From the IMG/VR virus record IMGVR_UViG_3300043399_000529, positions 1-61,446 of that record: DNA of 61,446 bases, one strand, 5' to 3'. Position numbers and translations under genes: made by a program. The notes below the pieces were generated by a model. It was not told where the DNA came from. It searched no databases and saw only the letters and a list, made by a program, of their open reading frames with translations. The stretch is from a virus. Positions 29,329 through 37,672 of the stretch are shown here, one piece after another (position 1 is the first letter of the stretch; every line of letters starts with the position of its first letter).

Positions 29329-31989
29329 TTATCCAAACATTGCATTAAACGAATTGTTATTACCTACAGTGCTGCTTAGATTCCAGTTTAGAACGCCAAG
29401 CAAGTTCTCAACCTTGCCATCAACGATAGTCGATTCCATTGCGCTGTGATCAAAAGGTAAATCTAAGAACCATTCTGGCAAGTGATTTTCGTCAATTGGA
29501 TACGCCACGCTCGTATAACCAATGGGATTATCCTTAAGTTTACATACAATGACTTTCTGACCATCAGTAATTTTAATACTGTAATTGTCGCTGTACATCT
29601 TCTTAAGTGTATTCCAATTTAGTGCAGCTCTTACGTGTCCTGGCATATTGAACTTGCCGTTCTTCTTTTCCATGTCACCATAATATGTAAGCTTGTTAAC
29701 ACGCTTTGGTGTACCCTTTTCCCATGCTGGTCGTTTAGTAAACTCCTCACGGAATGCAACAATCTTATCAAGTATGTCATGTTCTTCTGCGCCGCAAAGT
29801 ACGTCTAGTAGGATCTTGCTTAAGAAGTCCTGCACTACTTTTGGAGTATCTGAACGCTTAAGATCAAGCCCCATAGCTTTTACTTTGCCTGGTTTACCAT
29901 CAACATCTTGGCGCTTGCCTTCCTTATCATAAATGAGAACTGCATAACGCTTCTTTGTAATGTACAGTCCACGACTTGCCACAAGTTCGCGACCACCTTT
30001 GATGATAGCACCAAGGTCACGTGGACAATGGAATGCTTGTTCCATAAATGCTGGGAAACTTTGGTTAACTTGTTCAGCAATGCTGTCATATAGCTGTACA
30101 CAAATCTCTCTGTTCCATTCCATACGACCAGCTTCAACATCGTCCTTAATAATAGGCCATGCACTAAAGTATACGGAGTCTGTATCACCGTAGATGATCG
30201 AATCACCAACGTGGTCATACTTTCCAGTAATACATTCGTTCACATAACTGTCCATGTGCTTAGCAATGCTACGCCCAGTTAGTGTAGTGGACTGTCCAAT
30301 ACGCTTATCGAAGAAACGACATCCTGGATTTAAGATTGCGCCGTAAAGTGAGTTAAGGTTAATCTTCTTAACTAACTGGCGTTTGTCCCAAAACTCTATC
30401 TGTTCCTTGTCTCCTGCTGCAATAGCTTCCTTCAACTTAGCTTGCATTACTTTACGCTCTGCATACCAACGTTCAAGTAATCCTGGAACAACTCCCTTGC
30501 GCTCATAACTAAAGATCGTGCCGTTAGCACTCATAATCCACGGTTGATTGCTTTTAAAGATCATATTGTAGACTTCGTGACCAGTAAACACATCCTCAGT
30601 GCCATCTGCCCAATCAATAGTAATCTCTACGCCGCGCTTTTGTTCCATAACAGCGGTGTACTCAAGTGTGCCAAACAGACCTTCCCATGCTTCTGCGAAA
30701 CTACACTTTTCTTTTTCCATCTTATTATTGATGTACTGATCAGTCATAATTGATCTTAGCTGACCGACAATAGTTTCTGGAGCCATGTTAAGCGCACGAA
30801 TGGCTGAAGGATACAGTGAGTTAATGTCGATTGCACCAATCCATTCATGCAGTCCTTTTTTAGGATATGCAACGTATGCACCAGCAGCTTGTGTATTTTC
30901 TCCATGATTTTTACGATCAGGCACAACCAAACCAAAGCTGTGTGCTTCGTTAATAATAGCTTGTTCAGTTAGTGCAACTGCGCCCATAGTTGTTTGAATT
31001 AGCACAGTGTTTTCATGTGCTAGTACGTTAGATAAATCCATAAATTTAAGTTTTGCATCAAGCTTGCCAAGTAGTGCAACGTCTTGCCTGTTATACGCAA
31101 TAAACTTTTCAAAGTCTTGATTGTAAAGTTTATCCAAGCTGCCTTCATAAATTACCTTACGTTCACCAAGCTCGTAGTCACCAATAGCATCAAGCGAATA
31201 ACTATGGCGTTCTTCGTAAGTGTACTTGCGATACAAGTTCATGTAATCAACGTGTATACGGCCTACTAGATCGAATGTTTGACGAACTGCGCCAAACTTT
31301 TCATATTCGCGACCTTTTGGCATTTGCTGCCACAAACAAAAACGTCGTGTATCATCTTTGCTTAATATACGTGCAGTGCGGTTAATGCAGTATGGGATAT
31401 CATAACCTTCACTGTTCCATCCACTAAGCACATCAGCATCCTCAATTAAATCGAGGAACGTTTTCATCATGTCTGTTTCTTCTTCAAACATGAATGTGTT
31501 GTCAAACTTAGCGCCAATCTCATTTGCGCTTTCCATGCTCATTCCATTTGGCGGAATTGCAAGTGTGACAAGCTGATCTAGCCACTGCAAATAAACTGTA
31601 ATTGCTGTAATCTTAGTAAACGGATCTTCGGGTGTACTAAATCCCTTTTCAGGATCGAAATCTGTTTCGATGTCGAAGAATGCTACGTGTAGCTTGGGTG
31701 CGTCCTTCCCTAAATAGTTTTCTGCAAGACAACGGAACACAGGATTCATATCACTTTCCCATGTTGTCTTGCCCTTACGCATAGCAAGTTCTTTACGGAA
31801 CTCTTTATTGTTGCGTGTACTAAACCTGCTTACAGGTGTATCATAAATTGTTTTGAATTTACCCTTGGGATCATCATAGTAAAAGATGTACTGGGCTGGA
31901 TAATCTGTATAACGGCGCTCGCCATTTACTCGCTCCACAATGTGGATACGATCTCGTTCTCTGTCAAACAGGGCATCTACATAACTCAT
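29329..31989 (-). CDS. Family B DNA polymerase (T4 gp43-like)
   Basis: 886 aa (T4 gp43 is 898). Exonuclease motifs FFDIETDF, GWNSEGYDIPY and YNRQDVALL; polymerase motifs SLYPSAIRALN (A), KKINLNSLYGA (B) and YGDTDSVYF (C, catalytic DTD). Both activities look intact. It replicates the phage genome with the clamp and RNase H homologue. Its start overlaps the stop of a small cysteine-rich gene (ATGA). Confidence 0.95.
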   Translation of the reverse strand: MSYVDALFDRERDRIHIVERVNGERRYTDYPAQYIFYYDDPKGKFKTIYDTPVSRFSTRNNKEFRKELAMRKGKTTWESDMNPVFRCLAENYLGKDAPKLHVAFFDIETDFDPEKGFSTPEDPFTKITAITVYLQWLDQLVTLAIPPNGMSMESANEIGAKFDNTFMFEEETDMMKTFLDLIEDADVLSGWNSEGYDIPYCINRTARILSKDDTRRFCLWQQMPKGREYEKFGAVRQTFDLVGRIHVDYMNLYRKYTYEERHSYSLDAIGDYELGERKVIYEGSLDKLYNQDFEKFIAYNRQDVALLGKLDAKLKFMDLSNVLAHENTVLIQTTMGAVALTEQAIINEAHSFGLVVPDRKNHGENTQAAGAYVAYPKKGLHEWIGAIDINSLYPSAIRALNMAPETIVGQLRSIMTDQYINNKMEKEKCSFAEAWEGLFGTLEYTAVMEQKRGVEITIDWADGTEDVFTGHEVYNMIFKSNQPWIMSANGTIFSYERKGVVPGLLERWYAERKVMQAKLKEAIAAGDKEQIEFWDKRQLVKKINLNSLYGAILNPGCRFFDKRIGQSTTLTGRSIAKHMDSYVNECITGKYDHVGDSIIYGDTDSVYFSAWPIIKDDVEAGRMEWNREICVQLYDSIAEQVNQSFPAFMEQAFHCPRDLGAIIKGGRELVASRGLYITKKRYAVLIYDKEGKRQDVDGKPGKVKAMGLDLKRSDTPKVVQDFLSKILLDVLCGAEEHDILDKIVAFREEFTKRPAWEKGTPKRVNKLTYYGDMEKKNGKFNMPGHVRAALNWNTLKKMYSDNYSIKITDGQKVIVCKLKDNPIGYTSVAYPIDENHLPEWFLDLPFDHSAMESTIVDGKVENLLGVLNWNLSSTVGNNNSFNAMFG

Positions 31990-32153
31990 TGTGGTTGCTC
32001 CTCGTCTCTAATCTTAGCAACATCTTCGTCTTTGTATTTTTCAAGTATGCATTCTCGTATGCAACCATTTGGATGAGGACAATCATCACAGCGAGGAACT
32101 TCATTATCGGCTTCTAGCCAATAGGATTCTATCCAATGTTCGTTTTTATACAT
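31986..32153 (-). CDS. Small cysteine-rich (possible zinc) protein, 55 aa
   Basis: ATG at 32153 gives MYKNEHWIESYW... with C22-x2-C25-x5-C31-x3-C35, a possible zinc site, and stop TGA overlapping the polymerase ATG. Short but well placed; translational coupling to the polymerase is likely. Function unknown. Confidence 0.62.
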   Translation of the reverse strand: MYKNEHWIESYWLEADNEVPRCDDCPHPNGCIRECILEKYKDEDVAKIRDEEQPQ

Positions 32154-32242
32154 TCACTTCTCCTAGTCACTTACGGCTGACCTACCTCTACATGCAACTA
32201 TGTTGCGTTTTAATTTATAACAAATCTGTTGGGGATTAACAA

Positions 32243-32818
32243 TTAACTTTTCCATATAGCATACAAGCTATAGCGGTTAAAGTTTTCCGGCAATGGTGTT
32301 GTCATCCAATGGGTAACCTTAAAGTCATTGTTCATTATGTAACCAGAATTACTATTATATGGCAAGGATATATTTTCTCCTTCATATGAAAAATTGGTAG
32401 CTAAGTTAGCATTGCAATTATTTAGATATATTTGCAAACTAGTACCAATAACTGGGTTATCCGTATGCGCCTCAATTTTATATGGACTAACATCTTTCCA
32501 AATGTTTAATCCAAGGAACTTACTGTGATTAGTTGATAATAGTGTGTTGACTTCTCCAGTAATAGATTCCATGCAAATATGGACTTCTTCAACTACAGTA
32601 TCAAACTCCCAATTAAGTAATTGTCTGCCTAGTAGCGGCGGATCAGCAGCTTTCCAATTTTCATAACTATCTAAATATTTTAAAAACTTATCTAATAATG
32701 GTTGATATATAAAATCACTCACAGCATAGATGTGAGGACAAGCGGTTTTTGTAGCAGCAGACGTTTTTTCTTTTGAATAAGCAATGCTGTCGTCTATTAG
32801 GGGTTGATCAATTGGCAT
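32243..32818 (-). CDS. 2-oxoglutarate/Fe(II) oxygenase-like protein
   Basis: 191 aa. IEAHTDNPVIGTSLQIYLN gives the H-x-D iron site, and VTHWMTTPL followed by FNRYSLYAIW gives the distal H and the R-x-S that binds 2-oxoglutarate. A double-stranded beta-helix dioxygenase. It follows the amidinotransferase-like gene by 1 bp. Likely hydroxylates a small molecule or a residue. Last gene of the 35.2-32.2 kb operon. Confidence 0.72.
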   Translation of the reverse strand: MPIDQPLIDDSIAYSKEKTSAATKTACPHIYAVSDFIYQPLLDKFLKYLDSYENWKAADPPLLGRQLLNWEFDTVVEEVHICMESITGEVNTLLSTNHSKFLGLNIWKDVSPYKIEAHTDNPVIGTSLQIYLNNCNANLATNFSYEGENISLPYNSNSGYIMNNDFKVTHWMTTPLPENFNRYSLYAIWKS

Positions 32819-32819
32819 T

Positions 32820-33899
32820 TTAATTTCCTCTGTCTATGTCCGCTGTTAAGCAATGTAGCCCTGAATCCCAAAAATTGATATGGCGAAATGGAAATACGTG
32901 GGGAGTAATTCCATGCTTTTCAAGTATCTTAAAGTTGTTTTCGTTTTCTGTTACACACCCAATATTGTTTTCGTCTAGGAATAGCATGTTAACGTCAAAG
33001 GTAGATTCAGTAATATCACCAGTCCATGTGCTAAAATACTGATCGATAAAGTTGCAAAATTCTTTATCATGCTGGGCATCTTTTAAAATCCATTTGCCAT
33101 TATTAAGAGACTTGTATTTAGAACTGTTTGAACTAATAGATGGATTATTGTAAATTATTTGCCACCCTGGAAATGCTTTATGATAAACGGAAACGTCAAT
33201 GTCTCTACTTGAGAAAATTAATCCTTCACATGCAATAAACATTACACCATCTAAATGCCCTTCACTTGGTAACACAACGCATTCATATTCAGGAAAGAAC
33301 TCATTTGCTTTACGTTGTACTTCATTAATATTATCTCCTGGCCATGTTCCAACATAAATTTTATTATTGAACAAACGATACATAGCTGAATCAATTTTTT
33401 GATCATATACTATGCGTTGACCACTCATCATACTTTCTAAGGATTTAAAGCAACTAAAATCGTAATCGAACAAATCCTCAATACATTTAACTCCAAACAT
33501 ATTCAATTCTTGTTTGATAGTTTCATCTAAATCGTCAATGTTATTTGGAGGATTTACAGGCCAAGATTCACCTCTTAGTGCATCCCATTTAGTGTTTAAG
33601 CTAGGTGTTGGCATATAAAATGTATTACCAATCATAGCAAGATGATCTCTCGGAGTTAACATACTAGGTAATACTTTGTTACCAACTTTAAAAGTAGTAT
33701 CAGATGGTCGTAAAACTTTTATGTTGTGTGATAATAAAGATTTTTCTATTTGATTTAAATCTTCTTCTGTTTCTATCACTAAAGTTTCGAGTATATTTCT
33801 AATCCTACTATCATCGATGTAGGAAAAAACGTTAGGATTATATGTTTTGCCTAACATACAAACGTTAAGTTTGTCTCTGCTATTTTTGATTTTATACAT
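32820..33899 (-). CDS. Amidinotransferase-like enzyme (GATM/deiminase fold)
   Basis: 359 aa. TPRDHLAMIGNTFYMP, EGHLDGVMFIACEGLIFSS and, at the end, NFWDSGLHCLTADIDRG place the D, H and catalytic Cys in the order of glycine amidinotransferase and related guanidino-modifying enzymes. It would move an amidino group from arginine to an amine, or hydrolyse one. Overlaps the aminotransferase-like gene by 8 nt. Confidence 0.72.
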   Translation of the reverse strand: MYKIKNSRDKLNVCMLGKTYNPNVFSYIDDSRIRNILETLVIETEEDLNQIEKSLLSHNIKVLRPSDTTFKVGNKVLPSMLTPRDHLAMIGNTFYMPTPSLNTKWDALRGESWPVNPPNNIDDLDETIKQELNMFGVKCIEDLFDYDFSCFKSLESMMSGQRIVYDQKIDSAMYRLFNNKIYVGTWPGDNINEVQRKANEFFPEYECVVLPSEGHLDGVMFIACEGLIFSSRDIDVSVYHKAFPGWQIIYNNPSISSNSSKYKSLNNGKWILKDAQHDKEFCNFIDQYFSTWTGDITESTFDVNMLFLDENNIGCVTENENNFKILEKHGITPHVFPFRHINFWDSGLHCLTADIDRGN

Positions 33900-34719
33900 T
33901 TAAATTTGTTAATATACTTCCACAATCATACGAAATAGGATCACCATCAAAACGTATAATTGTTAATAGATTAGTTGGATTTGTATTCAATGATCTGCAA
34001 AGGTCATTATAATATGTTCCATATTTGTTCCACAAATGATCACGAGTAAATGTATTAAGCATGTGCATACCGCATGAAAACTTGTTTGAGTTAATTGGAC
34101 CATAGTAGTGATTCATTATAGTAATTGAATCCATTGTGCGTTGACGAGACCAACGTAATCCAACTTTGTTCCAAGTCATTGCAAACTTAGATAAACTCAT
34201 TGCAAATGATTGTATGCGAGGATGCGACAAATCAATATTTAATCCACTTGCAAGTGGTAACCACGCAAAGTCAATATGTATGTCGATGTTTCGTTCTTCA
34301 CAAACTCTTAATAGTTGATTCCACTCTGGACGCATACCACCATAGCCATAGTGTGGTAATGTGATTATTAACGGCATGTTAGGTTTAAGATCTTCAACTT
34401 TAACACCATACTTGCCCATTAAGCCATAATAAGCATATTCGTTTTCAATTATTTGAAAGTTGTCTTTACCATAGCGTATGAAAAAAGATTCAATATATTG
34501 TGTATTACCAGTTGTTATGTCAATTTGATCAAATTGTTCCCACCCGTATAATGTATTAAGTTTAGATGATTTAAACCAAGCATCAGCAGTTGATTTAAAC
34601 TCTTCTCTTGAAACTTCAACTTGTGGATTTTTAAACCAATTTTCTTTGAATTGTGAAAATTCTTTATCCCTGATAATATTAAGGGCAGGTGAAAGTTGTC
34701 CTTTAGTAAATTGAAACAT
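33892..34719 (-). CDS. PLP-dependent aminotransferase-like protein (fold type I)
   Basis: 275 aa, shorter than usual (about 380). LIITLPHYGYGGMRPEWNQLL, DIHIDFAWLPL (Asp for the PLP nitrogen) and SLSKFAMTWNKVGLRW (the PLP Lys) follow the class I aminotransferase order. The N-terminal and C-terminal parts are reduced, so the enzyme may be specialised. Start overlaps the upstream gene by 17 nt. Confidence 0.7.
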   Translation of the reverse strand: MFQFTKGQLSPALNIIRDKEFSQFKENWFKNPQVEVSREEFKSTADAWFKSSKLNTLYGWEQFDQIDITTGNTQYIESFFIRYGKDNFQIIENEYAYYGLMGKYGVKVEDLKPNMPLIITLPHYGYGGMRPEWNQLLRVCEERNIDIHIDFAWLPLASGLNIDLSHPRIQSFAMSLSKFAMTWNKVGLRWSRQRTMDSITIMNHYYGPINSNKFSCGMHMLNTFTRDHLWNKYGTYYNDLCRSLNTNPTNLLTIIRFDGDPISYDCGSILTNLNV

Positions 34720-35176
34720 TATTCATCCTTCCAGCAACACAATTCATTACAAACATATAAAATGGACTAGTAAAGTTTAATCTCCAAACACCATTAAAAC
34801 CAAAGTGTGTTTCTGCAATAATAGTTTTTTGAAGATCTGGATTTTGTTTTGCCCAATGCTCAGGATAATCTGGTTCGTTATAGCTTCTGCTATAGATAAT
34901 GTTTTGTATATCAACCCCATCAATAACAATTTTATCGAGTATAAGTGTTTGATGAATGTTGTTGACTGGGCGACTTTTTTCTTTGTTATAACGATGAATA
35001 CGCAATTGTTGTTGCTGGTTAAAATATAACATATGATTAAATTTTATAACAGTATCGCTATCGATTAATCCATCATACTTGCATTCATCGTTGATGAATA
35101 TTTGAGCACCAGGAGGAACATCTGCATAAACAGGTTTTAGATAAATTTCAAAAGTAATATCTTCACGGTCTTTCAT
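34703..35176 (-). CDS. Virion-type carbohydrate-binding-like beta protein
   Basis: 157 aa from ATG at 35176 (AGGA upstream). Pattern: FEIYLKPVYADVPPGAQIFI, then L-R-I-H strands, LILDKIVIDGVDI and FGFNGVWRLNFTSPFYMFV. The proteins at 55725 and 45945 share the same strand order, with G-x-N/Y-G-x-W-x-x-x-F-x-x-P in 55725. They look like CBM-like domains on virions. It heads the enzyme operon. Confidence 0.62.
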   Translation of the reverse strand: MKDREDITFEIYLKPVYADVPPGAQIFINDECKYDGLIDSDTVIKFNHMLYFNQQQQLRIHRYNKEKSRPVNNIHQTLILDKIVIDGVDIQNIIYSRSYNEPDYPEHWAKQNPDLQKTIIAETHFGFNGVWRLNFTSPFYMFVMNCVAGRMNNVSIY

Positions 35177-35189
35177 CAGTGATCCTAAA

Positions 35190-35225
35190 AATCTAGACAG
35201 CAATAGAATTACTGCTGTCTAGATT
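35190..35225 (-). terminator. Rho-independent terminator after the DsbA-like gene
   Basis: A perfect 13-bp stem (35225-35213 with 35202-35190) and 10-nt loop, followed on the minus strand by TTTTTAGG. It lies 14 bp past the DsbA-like stop and directly before the AGGA of the next gene. Confidence 0.75.
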
Positions 35226-35238
35226 AATTTTAAAAGTT

Positions 35239-35502
35239 TTATTCTGTTTTGCCAACTGCGGCAAGGACGTCTTCAAGCATACTAAAGTCCTCAGCATGGC
35301 GTTGATATTCGCCCTTGTGTGCAATATTAATTGCCTTCTTTAGAATACCCGGTTTAATCTGTAGCTCTTCGGCTACAGCCTTAATGGTATCGCTTAAGCT
35401 ACCATTAAGATCCTCAACTTCCTGAAGGATAGTAGAACCCTCACGGATAATTTGAGTAAGCTTTGCCTTTTCCTCAGCATTAAAATTACGTGTTGTTGTC
35501 AT
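35239..35502 (-). CDS. DsbA-like small double-stranded DNA-binding protein
   Basis: 87 aa, helical; NGSLSDTIKAVAEELQIKPGILKKAINIAHKG, then DVLAA at the end. Size and pattern resemble T4 DsbA (89 aa), a DNA-binding protein linked to late transcription. The similarity is judged from memory and is moderate. Followed by a strong terminator. Confidence 0.65.
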   Translation of the reverse strand: MTTTRNFNAEEKAKLTQIIREGSTILQEVEDLNGSLSDTIKAVAEELQIKPGILKKAINIAHKGEYQRHAEDFSMLEDVLAAVGKTE

Positions 35503-35554
35503 TGTATTTCCTTTGCTGAGAACAAGCTAACATTGTTTTTGTTTAAATGCAAAA

Positions 35555-35716
35555 TTAAACTCTGCCCTGGCCGCGATAAGCTTTGGTTGAAAGCTTTGCA
35601 CTGCGACTCTTTGGACGACTGTTATTGCTGCTTCCAATTGAAGTCTTCTTACCACTGCTGCTGCGACCAAGAACATTCTTTGCGGCGCCTTGTGCACCGA
35701 TCTTTGCTTTTGACAT
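35555..35716 (-). CDS. Small basic serine-rich protein, 53 aa
   Basis: ATG at 35716 gives MSKAKIGAQGAAKNVLGRSS... and ends KAYRGQGRV-TAA. Ser/Arg/Lys-rich, so likely to bind nucleic acid or be packaged with DNA. It fills the gap between the structural gene at 35737 and the DsbA-like gene, and has a Shine-Dalgarno-like AAGGAAA upstream. Below usual length cut-offs. Confidence 0.6.
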   Translation of the reverse strand: MSKAKIGAQGAAKNVLGRSSSGKKTSIGSSNNSRPKSRSAKLSTKAYRGQGRV

Positions 35717-35736
35717 GTTTGATTTCCTTTAATTGA

Positions 35737-37095
35737 TTAAATGAGTTCTATCCACTCAGCTTTACTTAGCACTTTATTATTGTTGGTTGTACCAATAGCG
35801 GTCAATAATACAGTTGGTCTAGTGTTATCATTCCAATATTGTAATTGATAATTTAAGTTATCGATGTTACCAGTTCCGGCAATAATTGCGCCGCCACCTG
35901 TAACGAATCCGCCTTGTACTAAATCTGCGTTTGTGTATGTTGCACTGGTTACACCAACATTGAATTCTACTGAACTATATGTTGGACGAGATTCCCAAGT
36001 GCCACCTGTAACATCGGCACCAATCCAAACACGATAACTTATAGTAGCGTTACTATCTACGTATACTCTAAAAGCTTCTGGAATTACTACTGAATTAGTT
36101 CTGTCTTCTTTTAATCTAAAAGCAATTAGAGGAACCTCTGTTCCAGCAGAACCAAGATCAAGTGCAGTAGCGGTAGTAAATCCTCTGCCACATCCATGAA
36201 TAACACCTTGTAAATTGTAACCGCCTTCAGACACAACGCTTGCACAAATTTGTTTCATAGTTGAACTCGATGTTTGTGCAGTTACGTTTTTGATTTCATA
36301 ACGTAACGGTAAACATGCAGTAGTCATATAAACGCTTGTGTTTCTATTATCGTTGTGGAAAATGTGTGCGACCATTGGGGCACCATCAACTACAAAGCCA
36401 ACCCTGACGTCACCTACACCTAACCATTCAACGTCCATCCACATGATGTTTGTTTTGGTAACATCTAATGTTGGGGTATTTGCAGTACGATCAGTAGCGT
36501 TGGCACTTAACCCGGTGCCATCAAATTTATCTACATTCCAATCTGATTGTGCAATTCTACGCTCAACAACAGCACCAGTTGTATAACTTCTTAATACAAT
36601 GTAATTAGTTACACCATCATTTTCTAAGTAAATTCCGTTACGAGCACTAAAATAACCAATGCGCTGCCTTAATCCAGGTTTTGGTGTGTTGAATACAAAT
36701 GTGTTAAAAATAAGTAAACTTTTGCCTGGTTGATAAGGCATTACTCGTTTTGTTTGACGTATTACTTCATCATTAATTGCAGTGCCTACAGTCATCGCAA
36801 CTGAGCTTTCATTTACTAGATAAGTTTTGGTTGCACCACCAAATAATTCTGTTGTAAACTGATTGCTTTCTACATGTATTTGTTGACTATCAAAAATAGT
36901 AGCAGGATTGCTTACACGTAAACGATTAAATGCATCAACGGATGCTCCGCTAAACTGTCCATTTACACGTAGTAAAGGTTGCCCAGCAGCATTATAATCC
37001 ATTGCTTTGTGTAAGTCCCAAAGATTTTCCTCATTTGGGTGTACATAGTTTGTACTATTATAATCGCTACGGTAGGGACCTTGTCTTCCAGCCAT
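35737..37095 (-). CDS. Virion structural protein, 452 aa
   Basis: Beta-rich protein with N-terminal RVNGQFSGASVDAFNRLRVS and long stretches typical of tail or head decoration proteins (IVLRSYTTGAVVERRIAQSD, WLGVGDVRVGFVVDG). From memory a common structural protein in T4-like aquatic phages. The exact position in the virion is unknown. Runs with two small genes behind a late promoter (37642-37649). Confidence 0.68.
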   Translation of the reverse strand: MAGRQGPYRSDYNSTNYVHPNEENLWDLHKAMDYNAAGQPLLRVNGQFSGASVDAFNRLRVSNPATIFDSQQIHVESNQFTTELFGGATKTYLVNESSVAMTVGTAINDEVIRQTKRVMPYQPGKSLLIFNTFVFNTPKPGLRQRIGYFSARNGIYLENDGVTNYIVLRSYTTGAVVERRIAQSDWNVDKFDGTGLSANATDRTANTPTLDVTKTNIMWMDVEWLGVGDVRVGFVVDGAPMVAHIFHNDNRNTSVYMTTACLPLRYEIKNVTAQTSSSTMKQICASVVSEGGYNLQGVIHGCGRGFTTATALDLGSAGTEVPLIAFRLKEDRTNSVVIPEAFRVYVDSNATISYRVWIGADVTGGTWESRPTYSSVEFNVGVTSATYTNADLVQGGFVTGGGAIIAGTGNIDNLNYQLQYWNDNTRPTVLLTAIGTTNNNKVLSKAEWIELI

Positions 37096-37098
37096 CTA

Positions 37099-37302
37099 TT
37101 AACTCCAAGGACGACCTTCTATTAATGTAGATGCGCCGTCGTCGGGGTCAACATCGTTGCCATTGTATGGGTTTGGTAGCTTGTTAATATCGTATGTGCT
37201 ACGCGGGTTTCCACGAGCTGCTCTATCTTGTGCAGCTTTATCTAGTTTAGCTTTTTGTCTAGCTTCTCGAGTTGGTAAATGAGCTATTCCGTTAGATGAC
37301 AT
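37099..37302 (-). CDS. Small basic protein, 67 aa
   Basis: MSSNGIAHLPTREARQKAK, then a proline/asparagine-rich tail (NKLPNPYNGNDVDPDDG) ending RPWS. Shares a base with the next gene. Probably a small structural or linker protein. Confidence 0.62.
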   Translation of the reverse strand: MSSNGIAHLPTREARQKAKLDKAAQDRAARGNPRSTYDINKLPNPYNGNDVDPDDGASTLIEGRPWS

Positions 37303-37616
37303 TAGTTGCCTCCATATAATCTAGGATGTTCGCCTCTTATATCTGCTGGATGTTTTGGGCCATTTACTCCTCCACCAGCATCTGTTGTAACTGCTTCAAT
37401 TCCAGCAATTCGTTCTTGAGGTTGATTACTATACTCAGTATCATTTGCGCCCATTAGACCTGCAATTTGCTTCATACGAGCTAATTCATCATCTGTGCCT
37501 GCTTCAATTTCAACGCTAATTTCGTTAGGTTCCTCATGTGGTGAACCTTGTGCAGCATTGGTATCGATTGCATCAATCATATTTAAAACTTGTCTAATAA
37601 TGTCCGTTGCTCGCAT
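37302..37616 (-). CDS. Small acidic protein, 104 aa
   Basis: MRATDIIRQVLNMIDAIDTN, an acidic middle and a tail ending EHPRLYGGN. First gene behind the late promoter at 37642-37649. The pattern resembles small phage scaffold or internal proteins. Function unknown. Confidence 0.62.
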   Translation of the reverse strand: MRATDIIRQVLNMIDAIDTNAAQGSPHEEPNEISVEIEAGTDDELARMKQIAGLMGANDTEYSNQPQERIAGIEAVTTDAGGGVNGPKHPADIRGEHPRLYGGN

Positions 37617-37641
37617 AATTTATGCCCCTAATAACTATATG

Positions 37642-37649
37642 TATTTATA
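37642..37649 (-). promoter_or_regulatory. T4-like late promoter box TATAAATA
   Basis: On the minus strand TATAAATA at 37649-37642, exactly the T4 late consensus, 25 bp before the ATG at 37616. A plus-strand AAATAAATA (37659-37667) lies just before the opposite gene at 37673, so the gap holds two divergent late boxes. Confidence 0.65.
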
Positions 37650-37672
37650 GGTAGTTTCAAATAAATATTCAT

